Assembly (NCBI GenBank): GCA_016936155.1
Contig: JAFGPO010000161.1
Span: forward strand, 1-37,578
Length of the DNA stretch: 37,578 nt
Reading direction: 5' to 3'
Source of the DNA: Caldifarciminota bacterium
GTDB lineage: Bacteria; Hydrothermota; Tepidihabitantia; SM23-42
How positions within the stretch are numbered: the first letter of the stretch is position 1; every line of letters starts with the position of its first letter. The position numbers and the translations under genes were made by a program. The notes beneath the pieces are model-generated. The model did not search any database. It had not been told where the DNA came from and saw only the letters and a program-made list of their open reading frames with translations. Of this stretch, positions 29,231-37,578 are shown in pieces.

Positions 29231-30090
29231 AACACCATAAATACTGTCCGGTATGTCAGAGTTACCTTGTAAAAAAGGATCACGATGGTATGATCCGGCT
29301 GGTGTGTGAACATTGTGGCTGGGTGCACTACATGAACCCGCTTCCCAGCGTCGCGGCCCTCGTTTTCAGCGATGACCGGAGCCATGTCCTGCTGGTGAAA
29401 CGCGGCGAGCTTCCGAAAAAAGGCTCATGGGCCCTGCCGACCGGTTTTCTTGAACAGAACGAGACGTGTGAGGAAGCGGTAATCCGCGAATTGCACGAAG
29501 AAACCGGGCTTCGTGCTACGGTGAAAGAATTGATCAATGTACACTGCGAGAGGACAAAGGAATATGGCTCGGTTGTTCTGATCGGTTTTGAAATGACCAT
29601 TGTCTCGGGAAAACCGCACCCCGGGTCGGATTCGATCGCCGTAGATTACTTCCCACTCAAAAAACTACCGACCATACCGTTTGCCAGTCACCGGCGTATG
29701 ATCGCTGACGCGCTGAGGTCAAAGACTCAAAGATTCATCGAGGTCCTTAAATCGAAAATCACCGATGCGCGCATTACTGGCACCCAGCTCTTCTACAAAG
29801 GGAGTATGGGGATCGACCGATCGATAATGGATGCGGTCGGTATCGTGGAAGGAGAAAAAGTCCATGTCCTCAACTACAGTAATGGAGAACGCCTGGAAAC
29901 CTATACGATCGCGGAAAGAGCAGGATCAGGTAAATTTATTCTGTACGGACCAGCCTCGAGAAAAGGCAATGTCGGTGACCGATTGTGTATCCTGTCCTAT
30001 CAGCTGGTTGATCACAAAGAGGCACCAGGCTTTACACCGCAGATCGCCGTGCTCGATGAAAGGAATAGACTAAAACGAAAACATACCTAG
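29227..30090 (+). CDS. NUDIX hydrolase fused to an aspartate 1-decarboxylase (PanD)-like domain
   Basis: 287 aa; zinc ribbon CPVCQSYLV...CEHCGWVHYMNP, Nudix box GFLEQNETCEEAVIRELHEETGL; C-term LKSKITDARITGTQLFYKGSMGIDRSIMDAVGIVEGEKVHVLNYSNGERLETYTIAERAGSGKFILYGPASRKGNVGDRLCILSYQLVDHKEAPGFTPQIAVLDERNRL matches PanD. Confidence 0.87.
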   Translation: MKHHKYCPVCQSYLVKKDHDGMIRLVCEHCGWVHYMNPLPSVAALVFSDDRSHVLLVKRGELPKKGSWALPTGFLEQNETCEEAVIRELHEETGLRATVKELINVHCERTKEYGSVVLIGFEMTIVSGKPHPGSDSIAVDYFPLKKLPTIPFASHRRMIADALRSKTQRFIEVLKSKITDARITGTQLFYKGSMGIDRSIMDAVGIVEGEKVHVLNYSNGERLETYTIAERAGSGKFILYGPASRKGNVGDRLCILSYQLVDHKEAPGFTPQIAVLDERNRLKRKHT

Positions 30091-30926
30091 AATGCATTCC
30101 GTGCTTTTTCAAACAGGCGTTGAAAGCGGCCCGGGTCGCTCACCTTGATGAATATTCCATAAAAAAGATATTCGATCACGTTGCGTCCATTCTCCCCGAT
30201 ATATCCCTGGATATGACACCTCCAGAGATCGGCATGATCGTATACAAAGCAATCTACCAGGCGACTCACGTCAAAGATCCCTACAAAGCGATAAAAGACG
30301 CATGCACTACGTACATGCTCAGCCAGTATGACTCGTTTGTCTCGCAGATCGAGAACTCACCCGACCCCCTGTATACTGCGCTGCGCTTTGCCGCGATCGG
30401 TAACAGCATTGACTTCGGCGCTAATCCTGAATTCGAATGCCCGCGCGAGATCCAAGAACAGGAGCATCTCGACTTCGAAGTATGCCACTATGATACATTC
30501 AAACATGATCTTGCCGCGGCAGGATCCATTCTCTACATTGCGGACAATGCGGGAGAAACCGTTCTCGACAGGCTGCTCATCGAGCGTCTCAAGAAACCCG
30601 TCGTCTATACGGTTCGCAGCCAACCGATCATAAATGATGCAACGCGTGACGATGCACAGGCTGCCGGCATCGATCGAGTAGCGACCATTCTCTCCTCCGG
30701 ATGCGACGCACCTGGAACGATCCTGGACCTCTGCTCAGAACAATTCCTTAATTATTTTTTGAGTGCAGATATGATCATCAGTAAAGGTCAGGGGAACTAT
30801 GAAACGCTGTCCGACCAAAAACGGAGCATCTTCTATATCCTCAAGGTAAAATGCCCGGTCATCGCAAATGATATTGATATCAAGGTCGGCAGTCTTGTGC
30901 TCATAAAGGGTCCGCGTGAATTATAA
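30069..30926 (+). CDS. DUF89 family metal-dependent phosphatase; true 5' end uncertain
   Basis: In-frame N-term TKTKTYLECIPCFFKQALKAARVAHLDE carries the family CxxC motif, but no ATG/GTG/TTG occurs between the in-frame TAG (30066-30068) and TTG 30120. Core: ILYIADNAGETVLDRLLIERL, SKGQGNYETL. Confidence 0.85.
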   Translation, partial: TKTKTYLECIPCFFKQALKAARVAHLDEYSIKKIFDHVASILPDISLDMTPPEIGMIVYKAIYQATHVKDPYKAIKDACTTYMLSQYDSFVSQIENSPDPLYTALRFAAIGNSIDFGANPEFECPREIQEQEHLDFEVCHYDTFKHDLAAAGSILYIADNAGETVLDRLLIERLKKPVVYTVRSQPIINDATRDDAQAAGIDRVATILSSGCDAPGTILDLCSEQFLNYFLSADMIISKGQGNYETLSDQKRSIFYILKVKCPVIANDIDIKVGSLVLIKGPREL

Positions 30927-31857
30927 ATACGTGTATGGCCCGGTAGCATCCCGGCGCCTGGGCTTTTCCCTGGGTATTGATATTATTCCATATAAGAATT
31001 GCAGTTTCAATTGCATATACTGTCAGGTCGGCAAAACAACACACCTGGATATCACACGGCGTGTGTATGTGCCGACCGCTGATGTCCTTGAGGAGATCAC
31101 ACATGCTCTGTCGAAAAATGAAAACATCGACTATATAACGTTCTCTGGTTCCGGTGAACCGACACTTCACTCTGAACTCGGTGTCATGATCGAGGGGGTC
31201 CGTGCCATGACTTCAATACCTATCGCCGTGCTCACGAACAGTTCCATTATCGACCGGGCGGACGTGCAGAACGATCTCCGAAATACCGCGGTTATTGCGC
31301 CCACTCTATGCACAACACACGATGACACGTTCAGAACGATACACCGACCGCACCGCGCCATAAGGCTAAGTTCGATCATCGAAGGATTGGTGCAATTCCG
31401 GAAATCCTATGCCGGGAAGATCTGGCTCGAAGTGATGCTCATTAGGGGGATTAATGACTCGGATCAGGAAATGCAGGCGCTCAAAAAAGCGATCGACCGG
31501 ATACAACCCGACAAAGTACACCTGAATACCGTTGTTCGACCGCCTCTAGAAGCACATGCATCCCCGGTTTCATCCGACACTCTTGAACATAGTAGAGCGA
31601 TGATCGGTGGAAAAGCCGAAATCGTCGTCCCTCTAAAAAAAACTCAAGCACACATGGCTCATCAGAACATCGATCGCAGGATACTCGACATCATCCAGCG
31701 CCGACCGAGTACGATAAAGGACATAGCCACGATCAGCGGTATCAACCATATAGAATTATCCAAACATATGGCGAGATTGCTTGAACAGAGTAAAGTGAAG
31801 ATCCGCCGGCATCAGGATCAGGCCTTTTATGAAATCGATACGAAGGAGGAAGCATGA
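30916..31857 (+). CDS. Radical SAM protein (COG0731-like) with C-terminal winged-helix-like region
   Basis: 313 aa; YGPVASRRLGFSLGIDIIPYKNCSFNCIYCQVGKTT (CxxxCxxC), GSGEPTLH; GTG start overlapping the DUF89 3' end. Confidence 0.92.
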   Translation: MNYKYVYGPVASRRLGFSLGIDIIPYKNCSFNCIYCQVGKTTHLDITRRVYVPTADVLEEITHALSKNENIDYITFSGSGEPTLHSELGVMIEGVRAMTSIPIAVLTNSSIIDRADVQNDLRNTAVIAPTLCTTHDDTFRTIHRPHRAIRLSSIIEGLVQFRKSYAGKIWLEVMLIRGINDSDQEMQALKKAIDRIQPDKVHLNTVVRPPLEAHASPVSSDTLEHSRAMIGGKAEIVVPLKKTQAHMAHQNIDRRILDIIQRRPSTIKDIATISGINHIELSKHMARLLEQSKVKIRRHQDQAFYEIDTKEEA

Positions 31858-32366
31858 TCGAACCGAAAGATCTGGGAAAAGAACAACTCCTCGGTTTCAT
31901 TACCGATGCAGCCAAGAACTGGCTGGCACATGATGGACTATGGTTCCAGGAAGTCGAGAAAAGATTCGGCATGGCTGCGGCGATCGAACTCGATGGAAAT
32001 GCGTGGAAAACGTTCACGCAGATCGAGGCTAAACGTATCATGAAACGCCTTGGCATCGAACCCGATAGGGGCATTCCCGCATTAATTCAGGCTCTTAAAT
32101 TCAGGCTGTACGCATTCATCAATGTCCAGGAGATCGTCGAAGCATCAGACAGGCACTGTATATTCCGGATGAACGATTGCCGGGTGCAATCCGCACGCAA
32201 GCGCAAGCAGTTACCGGATTTCCCCTGTAAGCCGGTCGGCATTCTCGAATACACGTATTTTGCGAAGACCATTGACCCGAGGATCAAGACACGGTGCATC
32301 GCCTGTCCACCGGATCCTCATCCAGAAGACTATTATTGCTGTTGGGAGTTCACAATCAAAAAGTGA
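31854..32366 (+). CDS. DUF6125-like Cys-rich protein of unknown function
   Basis: 170 aa; DLGKEQLLGFITDAAKNWLAHDGLWFQEVEKRFGMAAAIELD...CPPDPHPEDYYCCWEF; ATGA overlap with the radical SAM gene. Confidence 0.75.
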   Translation: MIEPKDLGKEQLLGFITDAAKNWLAHDGLWFQEVEKRFGMAAAIELDGNAWKTFTQIEAKRIMKRLGIEPDRGIPALIQALKFRLYAFINVQEIVEASDRHCIFRMNDCRVQSARKRKQLPDFPCKPVGILEYTYFAKTIDPRIKTRCIACPPDPHPEDYYCCWEFTIKK

Positions 32367-32915
32367 TCATATGATACAGCTTCGCGCGACCTTACCCTGA
32401 GCAGTAAAAAGCACGCCTTCCAGTTCCAGAAGCCGGCGCTTCATATCCGTTCCGCCCTGAAATCCACCGATCGAACCATCCGCCCGCACCGTGCGGTGGC
32501 AAGGAATGACAATAGGAAAAGGATTACGGGCAAGCGCCATTCCGACGGCACGCGCCGCTCCGGCTCTTTTGATTCGACGTGCCAGCGCCCCGTAGGTGCT
32601 GACCCGACCATAGGGAATCACATGTTCAGCTTTCAACACCAGATACTGGAATGGATATACTGTCGAGGTATCAAGTACATCGAGGTCGAACGTCATCTCC
32701 TTGCCATTGAAATATCCATGAAGCATCTGATAGAATGGACTGTCCCGATGTGCTCGTTGTTTTTGGTGTACGGGAAACAATTGTCTGACCTGTTGCTCGA
32801 TGATTTTGCGCGATGCCGGAAGAAACACCCTGCTCACCCTCCCCTGCGGCGACCACACAACACCTACTGCACCAAATGAAGTATCTACTACGTGGTAAGA
32901 AAATGGGATTGTCAT
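32367..32915 (-). CDS. ogt: Methylated-DNA--protein-cysteine methyltransferase
   Basis: 182 aa; IPYGRVSTYGALARRI...RNPFPIVIPCHRTVRADGSIGGFQGG. Confidence 0.95.
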   Translation of the reverse strand: MTIPFSYHVVDTSFGAVGVVWSPQGRVSRVFLPASRKIIEQQVRQLFPVHQKQRAHRDSPFYQMLHGYFNGKEMTFDLDVLDTSTVYPFQYLVLKAEHVIPYGRVSTYGALARRIKRAGAARAVGMALARNPFPIVIPCHRTVRADGSIGGFQGGTDMKRRLLELEGVLFTAQGKVARSCII

Positions 32916-32919
32916 GTAC

Positions 32920-33732
32920 TTACCCTTTTAACAATCGTAATAATCTGCTACCCCGGGAATAGGCTTGATTCAGAAAGGCCTGCGGATCCTTGAACATCGA
33001 TTCCCTCATTTCAACCTCGAGCAAAAAAGACCCGGAATATCCGATCCGAGAAAATCCACTCATGAATTGCGGCCAATCGATCGACCCTTCATACGGCAAC
33101 ATATGGTCATCGAGCATTCCTTTGTTATCGGATATATGGACAGCGATTATCCTGGATCCATAGTCACCCATAAACGAAAACAGTTCTTTTACCACATGGG
33201 CATGGGAGGTGTCGAAGCAGACACCAACAGTCGCACCCTTGTTTTCCTGGACCATGGTTCGGAAAAGACTGTTCGCTGCTGGAGCGATAAGATTCTCGAC
33301 GGCAATACGGATTTTTTTCTCCCGGGCGTAAGGTACAAGTTCCTCTAAGCTATGCCGTGCATTGACGATCCGGGAGCATAAGTCTTGCTCGGAAAATCGA
33401 TTGCTCAGATGCATAATAAGGAGTGAACAGCCCAGTTCTGAACAGGCATACACTGCTTTCTTCATGATCTGCACACTATCCTCACGTACACCGCTGTCCA
33501 GATGGGATATATCGATCGAACCACTCAAAGGCGCATGTATTGAATCGATCACGATGCCCTCTCTCTGACAGACGTCGCGTATGTGCTCGCGCCCGGCAGC
33601 GGTCAGATATCCGGATCGTTCGTAGTCTCCGCCGCTCAACGACACCAATAAAAATCCGGCTTGTTTGATCATTAACGCCATTTCCTTGAAAGGAAGATCA
33701 AAACTAAAGGTCGTACTTATCGCAAGTTCCAT
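32920..33732 (-). CDS. Sugar phosphate isomerase/epimerase (xylose isomerase-like TIM barrel)
   Basis: MELAISTTFSFDLPFKEMALMIKQAGF...IRIAVENLIAP...VGVCFDTSHAHV...IIAVHISDNKG; start could also be upstream (ORF track 33801). Confidence 0.88.
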   Translation of the reverse strand: MELAISTTFSFDLPFKEMALMIKQAGFLLVSLSGGDYERSGYLTAAGREHIRDVCQREGIVIDSIHAPLSGSIDISHLDSGVREDSVQIMKKAVYACSELGCSLLIMHLSNRFSEQDLCSRIVNARHSLEELVPYAREKKIRIAVENLIAPAANSLFRTMVQENKGATVGVCFDTSHAHVVKELFSFMGDYGSRIIAVHISDNKGMLDDHMLPYEGSIDWPQFMSGFSRIGYSGSFLLEVEMRESMFKDPQAFLNQAYSRGSRLLRLLKG

Positions 33733-33829
33733 TCTTTGCACTCTTTGCATAAAACGATACATCCTCCTGCTGCATTGTATGGATATGGCGGTGCATGTCA
33801 ATGCTGCGAAAAAGCAGGAAGGCCTTTAA

Positions 33830-33857
33830 TTGACAACAACCCATTTTTTGATATCAT
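33830..33857 (+). promoter_or_regulatory. Promoter TTGACA -16 nt- TATCAT
   Basis: TTGACA 33830-33835, TATCAT 33852-33857; AGGAGG Shine-Dalgarno at 33863-33868. Confidence 0.6.
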
Positions 33858-33872
33858 GATACAGGAGGTTGA

Positions 33873-35111
33873 ATGAAGCAAATACTTGCCATATTTTTTC
33901 TTATTACATTACCGCATCTTGTGGCTGAACCGATCGTCGTGTCCGGCGGCATGGCGAATGATTATGAAGGCTGGATCGAAAGTATCAATGATGGCCGCCT
34001 TATGGTGGTCTTTTGCCGGAATCCGGATTGGGCATCGGGCGATCTGTATGTCACGTTCTCCAGCGATAACGGCATGACGTGGGATTCTGTTCTCCCGATA
34101 ATCGTCGAAGCCGGTGATCAGGCGACCCTATCCTTCCTTCAACTGCCGAATGATACGTTCCGCGTCTGGTATGCATCAAATGAGAGCGGACAGTACGGGA
34201 TACATGCGGCGCATTCACTGGACGGCATCACATGGGTGCGGGAAGGCTGGCTTGATATCGGTTGGTCACCGACTGACATGTTCTATGATCCAAGCGTCAT
34301 CGTGGAATCTGATTCCTCGCTGACCATGAGCTACCGCGGACCCAGCGGTGCGTATATCGCGCATAAACCACACGGCAATACCTGGGATACGCTGTGCACC
34401 CTGGTTGGATCAGGCGGTTACCGTCCCCGGGTCATGAAACATACCAATGGTACCTACTTATACACGTATCACCGGAACATGGGGGGCGGTCAATACGAAG
34501 TGTTTGTCCGGACCTCGATCGACCGCATCACGTGGAGCGATGAAACAAGGCTTACATTCACCGGGAACTCACACGATCCGTTCCCGAACCAGACCCCGGA
34601 TGGCGCGTATCTCGTGTATTATGCCACGTACCAGGTGCCAGCGTACAACCTTCATCGCCGCCGGTCCTATGATGCGATCAACTGGGAATCCGATGAACAG
34701 ATCACCGCCGACATGACGAACAATACGCAACCCCATTTTTTCATCGAAAACAACACTGTTTACCTGCTCTGGGCACATTGTGTTACCTACCCGCTGGATC
34801 ATGATGTCTACTTCGAGCCGTCCGCTTATGTCGAGGTGCAGGAAAATACAGGCATACAGCACGATCGGGAACACCTCAGCATCGTGCCGACAATCTGTAA
34901 TTCCGAATGCACAATCACTTACACGGGTGCATATCCATATCTTGCCACTATTGAGGTGTTCGATATACAGGGAAGATTTGTGCAACAATGGCGGGGGGGC
35001 ACCCGTTATGCTCTCACTCTGAACACCAGGGATTATGCACCAGGCGTATATTTTGTGCGGGCGCGTACTGCGGCAAACATCATGTGCGGTACATTGATCA
35101 TAACGAGATAG
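33873..35111 (+). CDS. Secreted sialidase/BNR-repeat-like protein with T9SS type A-like C-terminal sorting domain
   Basis: 412 aa; signal peptide MKQILAIFFLITLPHLVA; repeated SxDGxTW-type motifs (SSDNGMTWDS, SLDGITWVRE, SIDRITWSDE); C-term ATIEVFDIQGRFVQQWRGGTRYALTLNTRDYAPGVYFVRARTAANIMCGTLIITR. Confidence 0.85.
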   Translation: MKQILAIFFLITLPHLVAEPIVVSGGMANDYEGWIESINDGRLMVVFCRNPDWASGDLYVTFSSDNGMTWDSVLPIIVEAGDQATLSFLQLPNDTFRVWYASNESGQYGIHAAHSLDGITWVREGWLDIGWSPTDMFYDPSVIVESDSSLTMSYRGPSGAYIAHKPHGNTWDTLCTLVGSGGYRPRVMKHTNGTYLYTYHRNMGGGQYEVFVRTSIDRITWSDETRLTFTGNSHDPFPNQTPDGAYLVYYATYQVPAYNLHRRRSYDAINWESDEQITADMTNNTQPHFFIENNTVYLLWAHCVTYPLDHDVYFEPSAYVEVQENTGIQHDREHLSIVPTICNSECTITYTGAYPYLATIEVFDIQGRFVQQWRGGTRYALTLNTRDYAPGVYFVRARTAANIMCGTLIITR

Positions 35112-35114
35112 GAT

Positions 35115-36134
35115 CTAGGTGGTTCGATAGCAGGTCAGGAGAGAATCACTCTCTTTGAATGCCACCGGGAGCATTTGTTCAACCACCCATACATTGGTTG
35201 TAGCATGTCTTGACATGTGCGGGATGCGCACCTGGGATCGCTGCCCGGATGCGTAGGCCGCCAACGCCATGTACGGGATGATCTGATCGATCATCCATGA
35301 ATCCACTGTCGCATTCGTCGCCATGATATGTTTGAGGTGTTGGGCAGCATCATGACCGACTGTTTCTGCACGTTTACGAATCTCACCAAGCGTGCTCGCG
35401 CCAAGCGAGCAATTCTCAAAATAGGCAACCGCATCGATAAAACATCCCGGAGAGTTCGACTGCACATAACTACACGTGGTCTCTGCTCCGAATATGATGC
35501 TGGCAAAACCATCTATCATACGCTCGGCAACTTTTGTATCCTTCAAGTGCAGCGATGCGACGGCAGTCGCTTTGATCTTCTGAAATGCCCCCTGTTCCGT
35601 CATGGTAAGAGGGCTCAGGACCGCCGGCTTGATGACGGCTAAGGCCTCCCCGCCGCCAGCCGGGTAAAATCCGTGTTTTTTCACGCGGAGTGTGATCGTG
35701 CATCCCATATGGTAGAGATAGTAACACAGTACTTCTTTGAAATAATCGATCGTGGGACTGAACGGGACCGCAGTGCCGCCTCTAATCACGAGGGCGACTG
35801 GAGCAGGGGCGAATAACGCGATCGGCAACAGAACCTGAAGCACAAGGGTGATCGAACCAGCCGTGTGCGTATCAATGGTGTAAGTTCCAGCCCGGATATC
35901 GTCGGGCGCAAAGTCGATCTCCACGGATTGCATGCGCAATCCGCCGACATCCGCGCCGCACATGCGGGATGCCGCAGCGATCCCTTCGAGGTGCTGGGGA
36001 CGAAGACCCGGGTTCTTTCGGCCTTTCCGGATATTGCTGATGGTAACCGACTGCCGTGTTATGCCGGCAAGTGCGATCGCCGTACGGAGGATCTGACCGC
36101 CTCCCTCTAAATGACTCCCATCGATTTTTATCAT
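35115..36134 (-). CDS. rtcA: RNA 3'-terminal phosphate cyclase
   Basis: 339 aa; IDGSHLEGGGQILRTAIALAGIT, NIRKGRKNPGLRPQHLEGI, FYPAGGGEA, HATTNVWVVEQMLP. Confidence 0.95.
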   Translation of the reverse strand: MIKIDGSHLEGGGQILRTAIALAGITRQSVTISNIRKGRKNPGLRPQHLEGIAAASRMCGADVGGLRMQSVEIDFAPDDIRAGTYTIDTHTAGSITLVLQVLLPIALFAPAPVALVIRGGTAVPFSPTIDYFKEVLCYYLYHMGCTITLRVKKHGFYPAGGGEALAVIKPAVLSPLTMTEQGAFQKIKATAVASLHLKDTKVAERMIDGFASIIFGAETTCSYVQSNSPGCFIDAVAYFENCSLGASTLGEIRKRAETVGHDAAQHLKHIMATNATVDSWMIDQIIPYMALAAYASGQRSQVRIPHMSRHATTNVWVVEQMLPVAFKESDSLLTCYRTT

Positions 36135-36334
36135 ACTGCCCGCCTCAACTGTTCAAGGTTCATGCCGTACAGGGCCTCGTTAACCAAAAGCTTCTCGAGG
36201 GATTCGCTTACAAGAACTTCTTTCCCGTTACGCGACGGTTCGGATGTGATACGCCGGGAATAATGAAATAATTCTTCAAACATCATATACGGTCTCTGCC
36301 GTTTCATCGGATGTACGTTCTTGACACCCGCCAT
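36131..36334 (-). CDS. Small hypothetical protein overlapping rtcA start
   Basis: 67 aa ORF with ATGA overlap to rtcA; no recognised domain. Confidence 0.45.
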   Translation of the reverse strand: MAGVKNVHPMKRQRPYMMFEELFHYSRRITSEPSRNGKEVLVSESLEKLLVNEALYGMNLEQLRRAV

Positions 36335-36402
36335 AGAGCGGTATCATTAGATGATCTTCTGTCGCTATTTTCATTCTTTACCGCTGTTGTTGCTTGAAGG
36401 GA

Positions 36403-36430
36403 ATTATAGTGACCGGTTGCGTGAAGTCAA
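36403..36430 (-). promoter_or_regulatory. Reverse-strand promoter TTGACT -16 nt- TATAAT
   Basis: Reverse complement of agtcaa (36425-36430) and attata (36403-36408); directed toward the 67-aa ORF and rtcA. Confidence 0.6.
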
Positions 36431-36441
36431 TGAATATAGGA

Positions 36442-37578
36442 CTACGTGAATACCACTTTCCCCTTTTCCATATCAACTTTAATTGTACTACCCTTCGCGA
36501 ACTTACCTCCAATGATGTTCTTGGATAAAGGGTTCTCAATGAAACGCTGGATCGCGCGCTTGAGCGGACGCGCACCGTACATCTGATCGAATCCTTCGTG
36601 CGCCAGATAATCTTTGACCGCATCGCTGAATTCGAGCTGGAAGTCGAACTCGGCAACGTTCTTTTCGACTTTTTTGAGTTCCCGTTCCACGATCCCCTTG
36701 ATCTCTTCGAACTCAAGCGGTTTGAACACGATGACTTCGTCCACGCGGTTCAAGAACTCGGGCTTCACGCTCCGCTGCAGAATCTGGCACACGTCGTTCT
36801 TCACTTTTTCATAATCGAATGCATCCTTTTGCAAATTCTCGGTAATGATGTCGCTTCCCACATTCGAAGTCATGATTACGATCGTATTCTTGAAATCGAC
36901 CGTCCTCCCCTGCCCGTCAGTCAAACGCCCATCATCCAGAAGCTGCAATAGGATATTGAACACATCCGGATGTGCTTTTTCGAATTCATCAAGCAGGATG
37001 ACCCGGTACGGCCGGCGCCGCACCGCTTCGGTCAGCTGACCGCCTTCTTCATAGCCGACATACCCGGGCGGCGCGCCGATCAAGCGTGACACAGTATGTT
37101 TTTCCTGATACTCGCTCATGTCAATGCGGATCATCGCTTCCTCGGTATCGAACAAGAACTCCGCTAAGGATTTCGCAAGTTCGGTCTTGCCCACGCCGGT
37201 CGGCCCGAGGAAAATGAACGAACCGATCGGGCGGTTCGGATCCTTCAAACCCGCACGCGAACGCCGGATCGCATCACTCACCGCGACGACGGCATCGTGT
37301 TGTCCAACCAATCGTTCATGGATCCTATCTTCCATTTTGAGCAATTTATCCATCTCGGATTCCTTCATGCGCGAAACCGGGATCCCGGTCCACTGGGAAA
37401 CGATCCGCGCGATATCATCCTCGGTCACTATATCATCGATACCCCGTTGTTTCATCCATTCCGCTTTTTTCTGCTTATACTCATGTTGCAGCATCTCGGA
37501 TTCATCGCGCAGTTCGGCTGCCTTTTCGTAGTCGCGCACGTCGACCGCTTCTTTTCCTTCGGCATGCAATCGCTCCAG
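36442..37578 (-). CDS. clpB: ATP-dependent chaperone ClpB, C-terminal part (5' end off the right edge)
   Basis: [90 protein letters not shown] continues past the window edge. Confidence 0.93.
   Translation of the reverse strand: MERLHAEGKEAVDVRDYEKAAELRDESEMLQHEYKQKKAEWMKQRGIDDIVTEDDIARIVSQWTGIPVSRMKESEMDKLLKMEDRIHERLVGQHDAVVAVSDAIRRSRAGLKDPNRPIGSFIFLGPTGVGKTELAKSLAEFLFDTEEAMIRIDMSEYQEKHTVSRLIGAPPGYVGYEEGGQLTEAVRRRPYRVILLDEFEKAHPDVFNILLQLLDDGRLTDGQGRTVDFKNTIVIMTSNVGSDIITENLQKDAFDYEKVKNDVCQILQRSVKPEFLNRVDEVIVFKPLEFEEIKGIVERELKKVEKNVAEFDFQLEFSDAVKDYLAHEGFDQMYGARPLKRAIQRFIENPLSKNIIGGKFAKGSTIKVDMEKGKVVFT

Noticed and set aside
30066-30092. Classical X-XXY-YYZ slippery heptamer for -1 frameshifting at the NUDIX-PanD/DUF89 junction
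   Set aside because: Only runs of A (CTAAAACGAAAAC) are present; P-site re-pairing is poor, so no canonical heptamer is claimed. Kept only as one possible explanation in the start-codon finding.
1-37578. CRISPR arrays, tRNA/rRNA genes, transposases or integrases
   Set aside because: No regularly spaced direct repeats, no tRNA-like or rRNA sequence and no transposase/integrase motifs noticed on either strand by eye; a tRNAscan/Infernal run would be needed to exclude them fully.

Overview
Compact bacterial chromosomal window of about 37.6 kb with about 43 protein-coding genes and very little intergenic DNA. I saw no rRNA, tRNA, CRISPR or mobile element. The left half (about 3.6-21.9 kb) is a dense iron / Fe-S / oxidative-stress / thiol-redox island: Fur, FeoA, FeoB, a second Fur/PerR-type regulator, NifU-C, rubrerythrin, rubredoxin, flavodiiron protein, four further two-domain ferritin-like proteins, superoxide reductase, TusA, DsrE, NifS/IscS, an IscU-like fusion, CopA, YHS protein, glutaredoxin, an FTR-rubredoxin fusion, DUF255 protein, nitroreductase, PDO-type glutaredoxin and Mrp ATPase. 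The right half holds trehalose genes (OtsA-OtsB fusion plus TreT-like), glycerate metabolism, an overlapping 5-gene operon (DUF1858 / NUDIX-PanD fusion / DUF89 / radical SAM / DUF6125-like), Ogt, RtcA, a T9SS-type secreted protein and ClpB. A truncated heterodimeric ABC exporter pair lies at the left edge. The most unusual items are: (i) a NUDIX hydrolase fused to an aspartate-1-decarboxylase (PanD) domain with an apparently intact Gly-Ser self-cleavage site, translationally coupled to a DUF89 phosphatase gene; this suggests a coenzyme A homeostasis module; (ii) an IscU scaffold fused to a degenerate thioredoxin-reductase NADPH-binding domain; (iii) a 16-bp perfect Per-box-like palindrome at the promoter of a ferritin-like gene, plus other operator-like elements; (iv) repeated consensus promoters whose -10 box sits about 6-9 nt before the start codon, suggesting leaderless mRNAs. 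The T9SS-type C-terminal domain hints at an FCB-group or candidate-phylum bacterium, but taxonomy was not determined.
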